From Dryomyza anilis (Eukaryota > Arthropoda > Insecta > Diptera > Dryomyzidae): 64,000 nt of DNA. Position 1 is the first letter of the stretch, and each line of letters starts with the position of its first letter. Of this stretch, positions 23,182 to 33,624 are shown piece by piece. The notes under the pieces are model-generated. The model was not told where the DNA came from and searched no databases. It saw only the letters and a list, made by a program, of their open reading frames with translations. The position numbers and the translations under genes are program-made. Location: contig OX638133.1 of NCBI GenBank assembly GCA_951804985.1, positions 50,695,170 through 50,759,169 on the forward strand, written 5' to 3'.

Positions 23182-23867
23182 TCAAATAAATTTCACATAT
23201 TTTAGTACACTCAAGTACATGACGAACCGCAGGACGAACAGCGTCCCGATCAGCGCGCCGGCTTCTTTCTCTAAACGCACGATCTCGCGGCTAATTAAAA
23301 GAAATACCTCAAAAGTAGGATCATCCTTGTAAGATTCGATGAGGCGATGCAGGCGTGTATGAACGCCGTCATCCCACCAATTCGCCCTGAGCGTTGTCAA
23401 ATATGCTTCGAAATATTTCAGTTGATTGCTATTCCAGATGCCCATAACCTGGTGGAAGCTCATCCTACCTCGAACATACTCGGCGTTGTCGTCACTGAAG
23501 TCGATATCTTCAATATTTGCAAGAATGTCTGTTTAAAAAAAAAAAAAAAGAGCCAAAACAAAAAAAAAAAATTATTTAAATATATTAAATAGAAATGAGT
23601 AATTTAAAAATTTAAATAAATGTTACTAACTGTGCTCGTCTGAATGCTCGATGACTAATCCTTGTTATCGTAACGCGTCTAGATCGCGAATTGTTAAAGG
23701 ATGCTGCCTTCGGGCAGCCCGGAGCTCATCCTGCTCCTTGCGCAGTTGCTCGCGCCTGTCCTCCAGTAGGCCGTGGGCTGCGGTAGGGTTAAAAACATTT
23801 GCTGAAGAATATATAACCAAAAAATATATATAAATAAAAATAAATACAATTTTTACTTACGGAACAT
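23182..23867 (-). CDS. Three-exon antisense gene inside element B (unrecognised)
   Basis: On the minus strand three segments join into one frame. Exon 1 is 23867-23861 (ATGTTCC), followed by donor GTAAGT. Exon 2 is 23801-23631, preceded by TTCTTCAG and followed by donor GTTAGT. Exon 3 is 23528-23182, preceded by a T-rich tract and AACAG, ending in TGA. The lengths 7, 171 and 347 sum to 525, a multiple of three, and both joins keep phase. The one defect is TAA at 23667-23665. The 174-residue product has a charged helical part (LLEDRREQLRKEQDELRAAR), acidic ANIEDIDFSDDNAEY, a Trp-containing middle (RANWWDDGVHTRLHRL) and a hydrophobic C-terminus (TLFVLRFVMYL). I do not recognise the family. Exon base composition is more even than the introns. 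Env lies divergently 510 bp away. Without the splicing model only exon 3 is an open frame. Confidence 0.5.
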
Positions 23868-24095
23868 GATTAAAATTGAAGTTGAATATCCAAAGAATAA
23901 ACTGCAACTAAATAATTGTTGTCCATAGAAGACAGGTATGAACATTTAAAAAAAAAAAAAAACAATCGCGAATTTGATTCCGCATTTCGACCGAAGATAT
24001 CCGGCGCCGTTTTGTAAAATACTGAATTTGGATGCTTTATAAGTACTGAGGACAGTTCGTTAACTCATGACACTTTGTTTAAATGAGGTTCTACG

Positions 24096-24370
24096 GTGAG
24101 TGTACGACTATAGCAAATTTAAGTTTGGACAAAATAAGTTAAATATAATGTTGAGATTAAATGATTAAATTTTGGATAAAGAAACGTTAGGTTTTTGAAT
24201 TTTAAAGTAAAAAAAAGAAGAAAAAAAATTTGTACCAGGTGGAAATTAAAATGTAAGTGTATGGAATAATTTTATGTAGTATGCTAAGGTGGGAAATGTA
24301 GAGTAACTTAGGACATAAGTGTATATAATTATATATATATAATATATATGTATAATTATTTTTGTTTTAG
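24096..24370 (+). other. Possible intron upstream of env
   Basis: CTACG|GTGAGT at 24096 and TTTTTGTTTTAG at 24370 are good donor and acceptor sequences, and the env ATG follows seven bases after the acceptor. Insect errantivirus env is made from a spliced RNA, so an acceptor here is expected. The donor could be this one or one near the 5' leader. Not proven. Confidence 0.4.
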
Positions 24371-24377
24371 GGACATT

Positions 24378-26028
24378 ATGAATAAGATCCTTATGCTGGT
24401 CCTGGCAGCAGCTGAAGCAGTCAACATCACGCAGACGCCGATGAACGAGACAAGAATATTTTTTGAGAAAACTACTGAGGCATTATTTTATAGTGACGAA
24501 TGGACAGTGATATCTAAGTTCATACCACTGCAGTTGACGAATTTTCTGGATCTAACGAAAAAATATATGGAAGCAGCCATTGAAATGTACAGGAAAATGA
24601 GTTCAAGCGTACCAGGAATGAATTTCGGAAGATTGTGTGAAGCGGCAATGCAAGAAACATCATCTATCTAATGGACAACAGTGATCAAGAAAAGATATAT
24701 AAACATTTGGAGGACATTGAGAACCGAGAGAGCGAAACCTATGACGTCATGAGGAAACAGGTGACGGTGATGACATCTAATTTTGGAAAACTGTCAGCAC
24801 CATTGCTGGATTCTCTAAGGGATGTGGAAGAACTACAGATGACATTGAACAACACCATACAACAACAGCAGAAAATAAATAGAGATATAGATAACAAGCT
24901 CAACAAAGTACAGTTTATGTTACATTTGTTGGAAATACAGTCAACCATAAATGCTAATTTAATGGAGATTCAGGGACAACAATCAATAGAAATGGCAATA
25001 ATTGACGATCTCTACAAGGGGGATCTGCATCCTACGATAATAGACCGAAAGGAACTAGACGCAATGTTGGCCCGTCTCAAATTAAGGGACAAAGCGAATT
25101 GGTTTATTCAACAGACTTTTGATATGCATCATTTGTGAAAGGTACGAGTTTTTCCGGACGGGGATAGTCTGATGTTCATAATTAAGACACCTGCCGGATG
25201 ATGTGTTATTTGCGGGAACGATTATGACGAGCTGCAACGTACTTTGTGAGGTCACGTTAATGCAACACAGGACAGATAGAGTGAATACCTGTGAACATGT
25301 AGCTATTAGGAAGAGTTCAGGGTTGGTAGTGAAACTATGGGCTTCAAACTCCTGGTTGTTCAGGTTTGACACGCCAGCGGTTTTCGAAGCGATTTGCGGA
25401 ACAAACACGGCTACACTGACGCTAGCAGGGATGGGGTGGATGTCAGTGAATGAGGCCTGCGAATTTTTGAATTAATATGTTCAGGAATGTAACCTATAAA
25501 AAAGAGGAGCACACCTTGTATATCGAAAATATAAAGGGGGATTGGGGAGCGTTACGCACAGAAAATGCGTCAGTCACACTTTTGCCAATACAGACGTCGA
25601 ACCACAGAAAATTACGGTCAGCACTAAGGGATGGCCAGCGCAGTTTCGAAGATCTGAAAGCGGAAATGAGTCAGAAGCAGGAGCGGCTAGAATGGCTAAA
25701 GCATCAGCATGAGATGAAGACTATGGGAGCATCGTACGGCGTGGTAGTGTTGGTATTAATCTTCGTGGTATTAGCGTATTTTTGGTACCTTCGAGTAGAA
25801 TCATCGAGAAAGCTAAAATTAACAAAGTCAGTGAAGGATATGGAGACAGTAGCAACAGTAACTGCCATCAGTAGCGTAAAAATTGAGGAGAACGAGTTAG
25901 CGGAGCGTATTGCATTTCGGCCAACCACAAGTCAACGAGCTGAAGTTGTTAAACAGAAACATGAGGACGAAGAGCAGAGTCGAAAGCCAACCATAACGAC
26001 ATTGGGACTATTGGGACTTATGGAATGA
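24378..26028 (+). pseudogene. env: env (F-like envelope glycoprotein) of element B, broken
   Basis: An envelope gene of the baculovirus F/errantivirus type, described here only as a broken fossil. The N-terminus has a short signal-peptide-like start (MNKILMLVLAAAEAV). A region with IFFEK and SDEWTVISKF follows, which resembles the start of F-like Env. After a frameshift near 24600-24668 comes a long heptad-like helical stretch and AIIDDLYKGDLHP, matching the conserved LHP region of these proteins. Another break near 25138-25200 leads into a Cys-containing ectodomain part, and a further shift near 25475 into the C-terminal part. That holds one membrane span (GVVVLVLIFVVLAYFWYL) and a charged cytoplasmic tail ending at 26028. 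At least three frame breaks make it unable to yield Env. It follows the pol remnant as in gypsy/ZAM-type elements. Confidence 0.85.
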
Positions 26029-26325
26029 TTTAGGGGTATGAGTATGAGGGATTCAAGAAAAAAATTCAATATATATTATAAATTTGAATTAATAATATGA
26101 GGGATTGAAAATCAAAAGAGGGATTGAAAAACAAAAGAAACAAAAAAATATAAGTATATATAAAAAAAAGGTGTGAAAAAAAAAAATAAGTATTTTAGTT
26201 AAAATATCGTCGAATATGCCTAAGTTCAAGTAAACACTTCATTGCATAAAATAAAGCATAATTGCTCGCACACATAAATAAGAATAACAACAGAACAACA
26301 CAAAACAATGCAATTACAAAGCGGT
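26029..26325. other. 3' non-coding DNA of element B
   Basis: AT-rich. AATAAGAATAACAACAGAACAACACAAAA at 26277-26306 recurs in element A at about 38085, confirming that the two elements share their 3' non-coding region. Confidence 0.5.
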
Positions 26326-26338
26326 AACCTAAGAAGCT

Positions 26339-26700
26339 CGTCTCAAGCCAATTTCGATTGGATTGCCACAGCCGTTGCTAAAATCCCCTCCTTGGGCAAA
26401 TCGCGCTTCGCTGTTTTCAGCGGAGACGAACCCAAACGCAGGCGAGCAATATGCTGGATACCTGGTCCTATCAGGAAAACAGCGGAAGTGTTTGCCTGCC
26501 TACGTGCTCAGAACCAGGGCATCGAAACGAACGGATGGACAATCTATAGCCATAAACCAGAGCGAGGTCCGGAGGACAAGGAGGGCTCAACCCTGGTTGT
26601 TGGCTTAGACCAGAAGTCGTTAGATGTCATGCTATCTAAGTACGACAACCATCTAAACTTATTCTTTGGACGGATCAAATTCCGAATCAATTCCAAATGA
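26339..26700 (+). pseudogene. LINE ORF1 C-terminal domain (DUF4780-like)
   Basis: The C-terminal 120 residues of an ORF1 protein. The pattern ICWIPGPIRKTAEVFACL, LRAQNQG..TNGW and a Val-rich strand before DQKSLDVML matches the domain seen in ORF1 of LOA/jockey-type LINEs (DUF4780 by memory) and the minus-strand copy at 44422-44805 (YILWIPPPAK, LLAAQNRDVPIGGWTLL). It is thought to aid RNP formation. The frame is open upstream to an ATG at 26308 that belongs to element B, so that ATG is not the LINE start. Confidence 0.7.
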
Positions 26701-26737
26701 ATAGGCATATGATGAGAAACGAGTTAATTATCCTGTC

Positions 26738-27928
26738 ATGATATTTACTCAGATAAATCTGCAACATTCTAAAGCTGCTACCGCTTTACTAGGTAAGCGG
26801 CTCTTCATGTTGCATACATTACCTCACATCACAGCTATTCAAGAACCATGGGTGTATAACAAACGCATCTGTGGTCTCAGTGAACTACGTGGTGAAACCA
26901 TACTATACGATGAGCAAGCCGCAAGGCCTATAAGCTGTCTTATAGTATCGAAACACTTTGCTGTCACCAAGTTAACCCAATTCTGTGGGCAAGACCTGGT
27001 GGCAGCAAAAGTGAGCTATGAAAGCGATAGTGGATGGAAACATTTGATTGTCGCCTCAGGCTACTTCCCCTATGACTCACTACTGCCTCCTCCGCCAAAG
27101 GCAATTGTTGAGCTCATAGCGTACTGTGATCTTAAGGAGACCGGCCTTATTCTTTGCTGTGACGCTAATGCTCAACACTCTGTGTGGGGCAGCAGTAAAT
27201 GCAACGCGCGAGGTACCAGACTCCTTGACTTCATCATGACCTCCAATCTGAACATTCACAACACTGGTAATAAACCCACTTTTGTGACTGCTAGAAGACA
27301 GGACATGATTGACCTTACTTTGTCTAACTGTAGACTGAGAGAGTCAATCTTTAACTAGAAGGTTTTTAAAGAAGATTCTTTATCGGACCACAGGTATATC
27401 GAGTTTCATACTGACCGAGAGGTGCTGCCCTCTATGACGGTAAGAAACCCTAGAAAAACGAACTAGGCACGCTTCAGACATGAACTTGAGAATTCCCTCA
27501 ATATTCCTGTCAGAATTCGTACCAAAGAAAGTATTGAGACGTCCGTTCAAGTTATGAACGATGTCATAAATTCTAGTTTTGTACGAACATGTCCGGTACG
27601 AAAAACGTTATCTAGACTTCCCGCTCCTTGGTGGAATGCTTGTCTTGAAACCTTGCGCAAGGATTCCAGAAAGCTTCTAAATAGGGCCCTAAGGAGCAAC
27701 TTAGACTCTGACTGGTTTCTTTATCGAGCTAAGCAGAAAGAGTATAAGAAACGAATTCGTAAATCGAAAAGTGTTTCCTATAAAGACTTCTGCAGTAGCA
27801 TCGAATCCTGCAGTGAGACTAGTAGATTGGTCAAGTTTCTTAAAAGAGACCGAACTGCTCGACTGGACTCACTGCGGAGACCTGATGGCTCGTATACTGG
27901 GCTAAGACAGAGGCACTCAGTGTCCTAG
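26738..27928 (+). pseudogene. LINE ORF2: endonuclease and linker, broken
   Basis: ORF2 opens 37 bases after the ORF1 stop. The apurinic-type endonuclease shows QINLQHSKAA, the catalytic IQEPW, CCDANAQHSVWGS and DMIDLTLSN, and past a TAG at 27356 the SDHRYIEF block, whose Asp-His completes the active site. A further in-frame stop lies at about 27464, and the same frame resumes 27554-27928 with LPAPWWNACLETLRKDSR, the endonuclease-RT linker. The enzyme would nick target DNA to prime reverse transcription. Three stops in one frame make it dead. Confidence 0.9.
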
Positions 27929-28011
27929 TTCAGACTCACTTTCCGGGAAATCAAATCCACATAGGGCCAGTTTGTAATCCCAGCACTGGGGACTGCAATA
28001 ACAACTCTAAT

Positions 28012-30290
28012 GTGACAAAACATGACTGGCAGGTTGCCAGATTGGTTGTGTACGATGAAGCTATCCAATACGCAGTGGCCTCTTTTGATGGCTTCAAGTC
28101 ACCTGGACCGGATGGCATCTACCCAGTCATGCTACAGGAAGGTATAACCCAATTGCTACCATGCCTAAAGAAGATCTTTAGAGCAAGTCTCGCATGGGCA
28201 TACATTCCGACATCCTGGCGTTTAGTTAAAGTAGCCTTCATTCCTAAAGTTGGAAAAGAAGACTATTCCATAGCCAAGAGCTTCAGACCCATTAGTATGA
28301 TGTCCTTCATACTAAAGTGTCTAGAAAGACTAGTTGAGCTGCACATCAGAAAAACATCGCAGTCAAGGTACCCACTATCATCAAGACAATATGCCTACCA
28401 ACGTGGAAAATCCTGTGAAACAGCATTGCAACATCTGGTTGGCCGGATCGAGCATGCTTTTCAGAGGAAGATGTACGTGATGGGCATATTTGTTGACATC
28501 GAGGGTGCTTTTGATAATGCGACTTTTGATGGAATGTGTGACGCAGCTAGAAGGCATGGAATAGATGAAACATTGGTCAAATGGCTAACTTCTGAGGCGG
28601 AGTGCGGTCAGTATATTATGGCTGGGGTGAATAGAGGTTGTCCTCAAGGAGGCGTTCTCTCCCCCCTGCTCTGGTGTATGCTGGTTGACTCTCTAGTCAA
28701 CGATCTCGATGGACCAGGTGTCCATTCCCAGGTCTATGCAGATGATGTTGCCATTCTTGCCATAGGCTTTTCCCTCAATGAGGTCTGTGTTAAAACACAA
28801 ATCTCGTTGAACCGAATTGACAGCTGGTGTACTGCAAACGGACTTTCCGTCAACCCTCACAAAACAGGGATTGTTCTCTTCACTAGGAAAAGAATAATGA
28901 CAGGATTATCTCTTCCAGTACTTAAGGGTGTCACTATTCCTCTGCCTAACGAAGTAAAATATCTGGGCTTAACTCTAGATAGTAAACTACTTTGGACAAA
29001 ACATGTTGAAAATAAAATTTCGCGAGCATTGAATGCCTTCTGGCAATGCAGAGGAATTTTTGGGAAGACATGGGGACTATCGCCGAGCAAAACCTTATGG
29101 ATTTACACGGCAATGATAAGACCGATGATATCATATGCATCGGTAGTCTGGTGGAACAAGCTGTCGCGAAAATGCGTGACAACTAGTCTTGCCAAGATTC
29201 AGAGAACCGTGTGTCTGGGTGTTACGGGTGCCTTTCCCACTACACCTGGTCCAGCACTGAATGCAATCTTAAACCTACCACCACTTGACATCTTCATCAG
29301 AGGCGAAGCCGTCAAAGGCTGCTGGAGACTAAGACGAGGTGGTTTCTGGTTTAATGTTCCCTGGAATATCTCTGACATTGCACTTGAAACTCCATTAGAC
29401 ACCTGTCTACTGGAGATGCCCTCTGATGCAATGATAACAGAAATATTACCAAGACGAAATTTTGAGGTCTGCCAACCTGACATTCAAGACTGGCTAACGC
29501 CTGACTGTGAGCCAGGTAGAAGGTCACAACGCATTTTCACAGACGGCTCCAGAGCCGATCAGGGATCTGGTGCTGGAGTGTTTGTGGAACCGGATGACCG
29601 CTGACTTCACTTCGCCTTAGGCGACAATGCCTCGGTATTTCAAACCGAAGTCTATGCTATACTTATGGCTATGGACTACATTGCGGATAATAGATGGCAG
29701 AAGAGGGCTATATCAGTTTGCAGCGATAGTCAGGCTGCTCTTATGGCTTTGAACAACCAGGTCATCACATCCAAAATTGTACGTCAATGCAGATCACGTC
29801 TCAATTGTGTTGGTAAATACAATACACTGAAACTGATTTGGGTGCCGGGCCATAAAGGAGTTTCGGGAAATGAAACATCTGACGAACTAGCACGTGCTGG
29901 ATCTGAGGATAATCCATTTGGACCAGAACCTGTGCTTGGACTACCTGCATCTACGGGAAAATTCGTCATCAGCTCTTGGGTCGCCTCCGCACACAAGAGC
30001 AGATGGCTGAATGAGACGAAATGCATATTCTCCAAGCTCACGACACCGACGATAACCAAAAGATCGGCCTCGTTTCTACTTTCCTTAAGTAGAAAGGAGT
30101 GCAGAAAACTGACGGGACTTCTAACGGGACACAACGCATGTGAAAAACACATGAACGCAATCGGCCTGGCCGAAAGCGCCTTATGTTCCGGCTGCTGGCA
30201 CCACAGAACACTATATCTGTGACTGTCCAGCATTTTCTAGAATTAGAAGGCAGATCTTTGGCACAGACGTAATGAGAGAGGATCAGCTTC
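28012..30290 (+). pseudogene. LINE ORF2: reverse transcriptase, RNase H, zinc finger
   Basis: After a frameshift near 27930-28010 the RT domain is open for 530 codons. Motifs in order are FDGFKSPGPDGIYPVML, SFRPISMMSF, the catalytic FVDIEGAFDNATF, RGCPQGGVLSPLLWCMLV and VYADDVAIL. RNase H follows with RIFTDGSRADQGSG, then an in-frame TGA at 29602, then ASVFQTEVYAI, VCSDSQAAL and WVPGHKGVSGNETSDELA. Near 30185 a frameshift interrupts the C-terminal zinc finger (CSGC...). RT-RNase H order plus an APE endonuclease fits the LOA/I group. Confidence 0.92.
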
Positions 30291-30446
30291 ACTCTCTATC
30301 ACACAATAGCCTTCTTAGATTCAATAATGAATCTAAGAAGTATCATTAAAAACCAGGGAACTGGGTCACAGCACAATAGATATAACTCTGTCTGAGTGCT
30401 GTGGCTCTATTTTTTATCCCACATTAAAAAAAAAACCTAAGAAGCT

Positions 30447-30697
30447 ACTGTTTTTCCAACTGCAATGTTCTGTGCATTATAAACAATGTTCGGTGGTGGG
30501 GTCATTTTAAAATAGAATATGATAAATTGTAATATTTTTACTATATATATTTTTTTTTAAGATAATATTCAGATATATTGATAAGACTTGTTAAGTAAAC
30601 TGATAAGAGTATAATTTATAGGAAATATCAATTATGTAAAAGAAAAAACTATTATTCATTTTAATAATAATTTTTTCTTAAAATAGGGGTGGAGGTA
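30447..30697 (+). other. 3' non-coding DNA of element B with polypurine tract
   Basis: Shares GATGTAAAAGAAAAAACTAT-type sequence with element A before its right LTR (38347). The purine tract AGGGGTGGAGG (30685-30695) precedes the LTR by two bases and would prime plus-strand synthesis. Confidence 0.65.
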
Positions 30698-31189
30698 TGT
30701 TGTAAGTCAACATAGTGTGTTTTGGTAAGTCACTATACGTTGATATTATAAACGTATCGTGACATACTTACGCGATGACTACTTCATGCAGTTATCGTCA
30801 CGTTACAGTAAAGTGCAACGTAGGACATATGTATCATAGTCAAGCAAGCCAATGAACTAGCAACAGTATGAGCGAAGCTGTGTCAAACCAGCAGCAGCAT
30901 GATTGGCTAAGGGCTTTTTCCCTTACGGAAGCAAAATGTGAGTGGAATTTGCGCACGGCACTCTGCCGGAACATGTAGATTTGAAACATGCCTTCTTACA
31001 ATAGTTAAGTTAAATTTTAAGTGAGTTGTGAAATAGAGTTTAGAGGTGTAAGAAGCCAAAAATATTGAGCTGAAATTCAACAAAAGTCTAAGTTTAAATT
31101 AAAAGAATTCAAATATAAAATTATTTATTGGAAAATAATTAAAATACTAAAGTAGGAGTAAGTATAATTCAACGTTGGAGATACTAACA
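30698..31189 (+). repeat. 3' LTR of element B
   Basis: 492 bp. Besides scattered substitutions it carries about 70 bp (starting AATTCAACAAAAGTCTAAG) missing from the left LTR. Ends TACTAACA followed by the GTGG target duplication. Confidence 0.9.
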
Positions 31190-32060
31190 GTGGTTATCAT
31201 CAAGTACCAGTAAAAGAAGGGGATAAGGAAAAAACAGCTTTTAGTACGGGACCGGATCATTTCGAATGGCATTTGGTTTAACAAAGGCTCTAGCCACTTT
31301 CCAAAGAATAATGAACCACATACTAACAGGTTTACAGGGTATCGATTGATTTGTTTATCTGATGATATAGTGGTGTACGAATTTAGCTGAACATGAGCTT
31401 AGGCTGAGTAGAGTATTGCAGAAATTAAGGGATCACAAACTAAAATTAAATACAGAAAGTGGTCAGTTTTTGCGTCGCGAAGTTGTCTATTTACGACATA
31501 AATGTTCGGAGCTAGTTGTCCTGCCAGATCCCTCTAAGGTTGAATGCGTAAAAAATATTCGGGTGCCGAGAAATAAAAAAGAAGTGCAAGCGTTTTTGGG
31601 ATTAATTAATTATTACAGAAAATGTATAAGCAATATGGCAAAATTATCATTACCAATTAATAAGTTACTTAGAATTCACTTGGACAGACGATTGTCAAAG
31701 TTCATTTAAAGTTGCAGAAAAAAATTACTCCACCATTGAAAGAGAATTTTTAGCCATAGTCTGGGCAACAAATAATTTTAGAGCATATTTATTAAGAAAA
31801 CCATTTACAATTTACACGGATCATCAGCCATTACGTAATATAGCAAATCTCAAAGATCAGACATCTCGGTTAGCGCGTTTCAGACACAAATTGTCTGAGT
31901 ATGATTTTGAAATAATCTATAAACCGGGTAAAAATAATTTAAACGCAGATGCTTTAAGTAGAATTCCATATTCAGAAATTACAGCAGTTCAAACACGGCC
32001 CAAAACAACACAAAGTAAATTATATCAGCAAATTTCAACAATTACGTTAAAGAAAGTACA
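31190..32060 (+). pseudogene. RT C-terminal part and RNase H of element A
   Basis: Continues the RT cut at 16149: the SGYHQV block, a degraded YLDD region (frame broken near 31350-31390), then LKLNTES..FLRREVVYL and VQAFLGLINYYRKCI in the frame 31416-31709. RNase H follows from about 31705 with YSTIEREFLAIVWA, FTIYTDHQPLR, and NLNADALSRIP at the end. Several frameshifts are present. The RNase H-like part that element B has lost is retained here, minus its first catalytic block (the DASN region). Confidence 0.85.
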
Positions 32061-32084
32061 CCGGTCGTAGATGAAACGATAACA

Positions 32085-32880
32085 GAACCAAATAATGAAG
32101 CAAATAATGCTCAATTATTAACTGACCCAGATGAGATTAAAACGGTGATGAAGGATTTTCATGACTCAGCATTAGGAGGCCACCAGGGCGCAGTAGAAAC
32201 ATAATTTTGAATCAGAAAACAATTTAAATGGAAAGGGATGCAGAAACTAATAAAAGATTACGTTAAAAATTGTTTAAAATGTCAAGTAAAAAAACTGATA
32301 CGCCAGTGAGACCATTTGATAAAGTATACATGGATCTGGTTGGAATTTTACCGGAAACTATATCAGGAAATAAATATATTCTAACATTTCAAGATGATTT
32401 TTCAAAGTATATGTGCTACGTAGGATACCAGATGCAGAAGCAAGCACAGTAGCAAAAGCATTTTACGATGAAATCATTACACGTACCAGATAATGGTTCA
32501 AATTTCGTCTCAAAATTGTTTTCAGATACATGTAGATTGTTAGGAATTATAAAATTGCATATTACGCCATATCATCCACAAGCTAATGGGTCTTTGGAAA
32601 GAAGCCATCGATCATTAGCGGAATATTTACGGAGTTTTGCAATATGGGTCGAACTGGGACCAATGGTTAAATTCCGCAATGCATGTGCACAATAACACAT
32701 TGCATATGTCCACTGCTCAAACGCCTTTTCGTACTTTATACGGATACGACTTCGATATGCCAACAAATCTTAAGTGAAAATGCTCACCCGTATATAATAC
32801 CGATGATTACAACAAATTATTAAAATATGGCATTGAACCAAACGATAGGAACCACTGCACTAATGAAAATGAAATGAGAT
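32085..32880 (+). pseudogene. Integrase of element A, degraded
   Basis: Joins viral DNA to the chromosome. The zinc finger is recognisable (FHDSALGGHQGA and NCLKCQVKK, the H-x3-H and C-x2-C parts). Catalytic core: YMDLVGILPE for the first Asp, DNGSNFVSKLF for the second, and ANGSLERSHRSL for the Glu. The core is split by a stop near 32450 and a deletion before VPDNGSN. The region ends with DDYNKLLKYGIEPNDR; the C-terminal GPY-type module kept by element B is absent here. So A and B have complementary losses. Confidence 0.85.
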
Positions 32881-33015
32881 ACGTTAATACATTGAAGAAA
32901 AAAAAAGACGAAAATGAATATGAACCAGTTGGGAAGGTTAGATCACAGGGGAAATTTTAAAGTAGGTGTAATTATGATAGTTAGGATTATCAAAATTATA
33001 GTCCGTCTAAGCCGA

Positions 33016-33624
33016 CTATAAATACCCTACACATATGTGTGGTTACCATTCAAAGTGATATATAGGGGTCACCAGGGTATACGAATCCTGAAAATAACTA
33101 CAAACATTCAATCGCTGAAGAATTTCCATTCATTTGATACCCATATTTACAAATGGGTAGGTGTACCGAATTTCGATTTTTTTTTTGTGAACCACAAGTC
33201 TTTTGCCGGAAAACATTATTATCATGTATTTGAGCATGATATCAATATATATTTGACCAAAAAAGTTTACCTAAGCACGTATACATAAAAATGTATCTTT
33301 ATATGTACATTTAATATGAGGTATTTGAACATAAGTGGTCGGATCATAGGTCACAATGGACCGATCTCGCACATACAGCGTAGGTATATTAGTAATCTAA
33401 GTTATAAGTTTCATTTATCTAGCTCTTCAATTTTAAAAGTAGTAGGGATTTCAACAGACAGACAGACAAACGGACAGACAGACGGACATCGCTAAATCGA
33501 CTCAGGAGGTCATGCTGATCAAGAATATATATACTTTTCCATACCGGAGATGCTTCCTTCTGGGTGTTACAAACGGCGTACCAAACTGAATATACCCTTT
33601 CACTCTTAGTGTAGGGTATAAAAA
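33016..33624 (+). mobile_element. mini-me/DINE-1-like element, copy 1
   Basis: Begins TATAAATACCCTACAC and ends with its near-complement GTGTAGGGTATAAAAATA. Contains the GACA/GACG tetranucleotide run at 33461-33487 and the core CATCGCTAAATCGACTCAGG plus GATCAAGAATATATATACTT, hallmarks of mini-me/DINE elements of flies (non-autonomous Helitron-type, by established classification). It sits in element A between blocks that are adjacent in element B near 22320-22360. Non-coding. Confidence 0.85.
33464..33490 (+). repeat. GACA tetranucleotide run
   Basis: Imperfect (GACA)n with GACA to AACG and GACG variants, part of the mini-me element. Its copy at 63577 is longer. Confidence 0.8.

Larger units (their letters stand above)
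26326..30446 (+). mobile_element. LOA-like LINE inserted in element B, with 13-bp duplication
   Basis: The LINE occupies 26339-30433 and ends in ATTAAAAAAAAA. It is flanked by AACCTAAGAAGCT at 26326-26338 and 30434-30446. Element A lacks the insertion at the same place (near 38135). It begins inside ORF1, so it is 5'-truncated, and then carries a whole ORF2 region. Confidence 0.93.
16150..31189 (+). mobile_element. Element B: env-bearing Ty3/gypsy nested in element A
   Basis: The left LTR starts TGTTGTAAGTC and the right LTR ends TACTAACA, giving TG...CA ends. GTGG flanks both sides (16146-16149 and 31190-31193), and the outer RT frame resumes across the insertion. Contents in order: primer-binding site, gag, protease, RT, a remnant of the integrase C-terminus, a minus-strand spliced reading frame, env, a LOA-like LINE insertion, polypurine tract and right LTR. 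Removing the LINE leaves about 10.9 kb. The presence of a baculovirus F-like env makes it errantivirus-like. All genes are broken, and RNase H plus the integrase core are deleted. Confidence 0.92.

Noticed and set aside
33037..33288. 83-codon frame in mini-me copy 1 and its relative in copy 2
   Set aside because: mini-me elements are non-coding, and the copies do not keep the frame.
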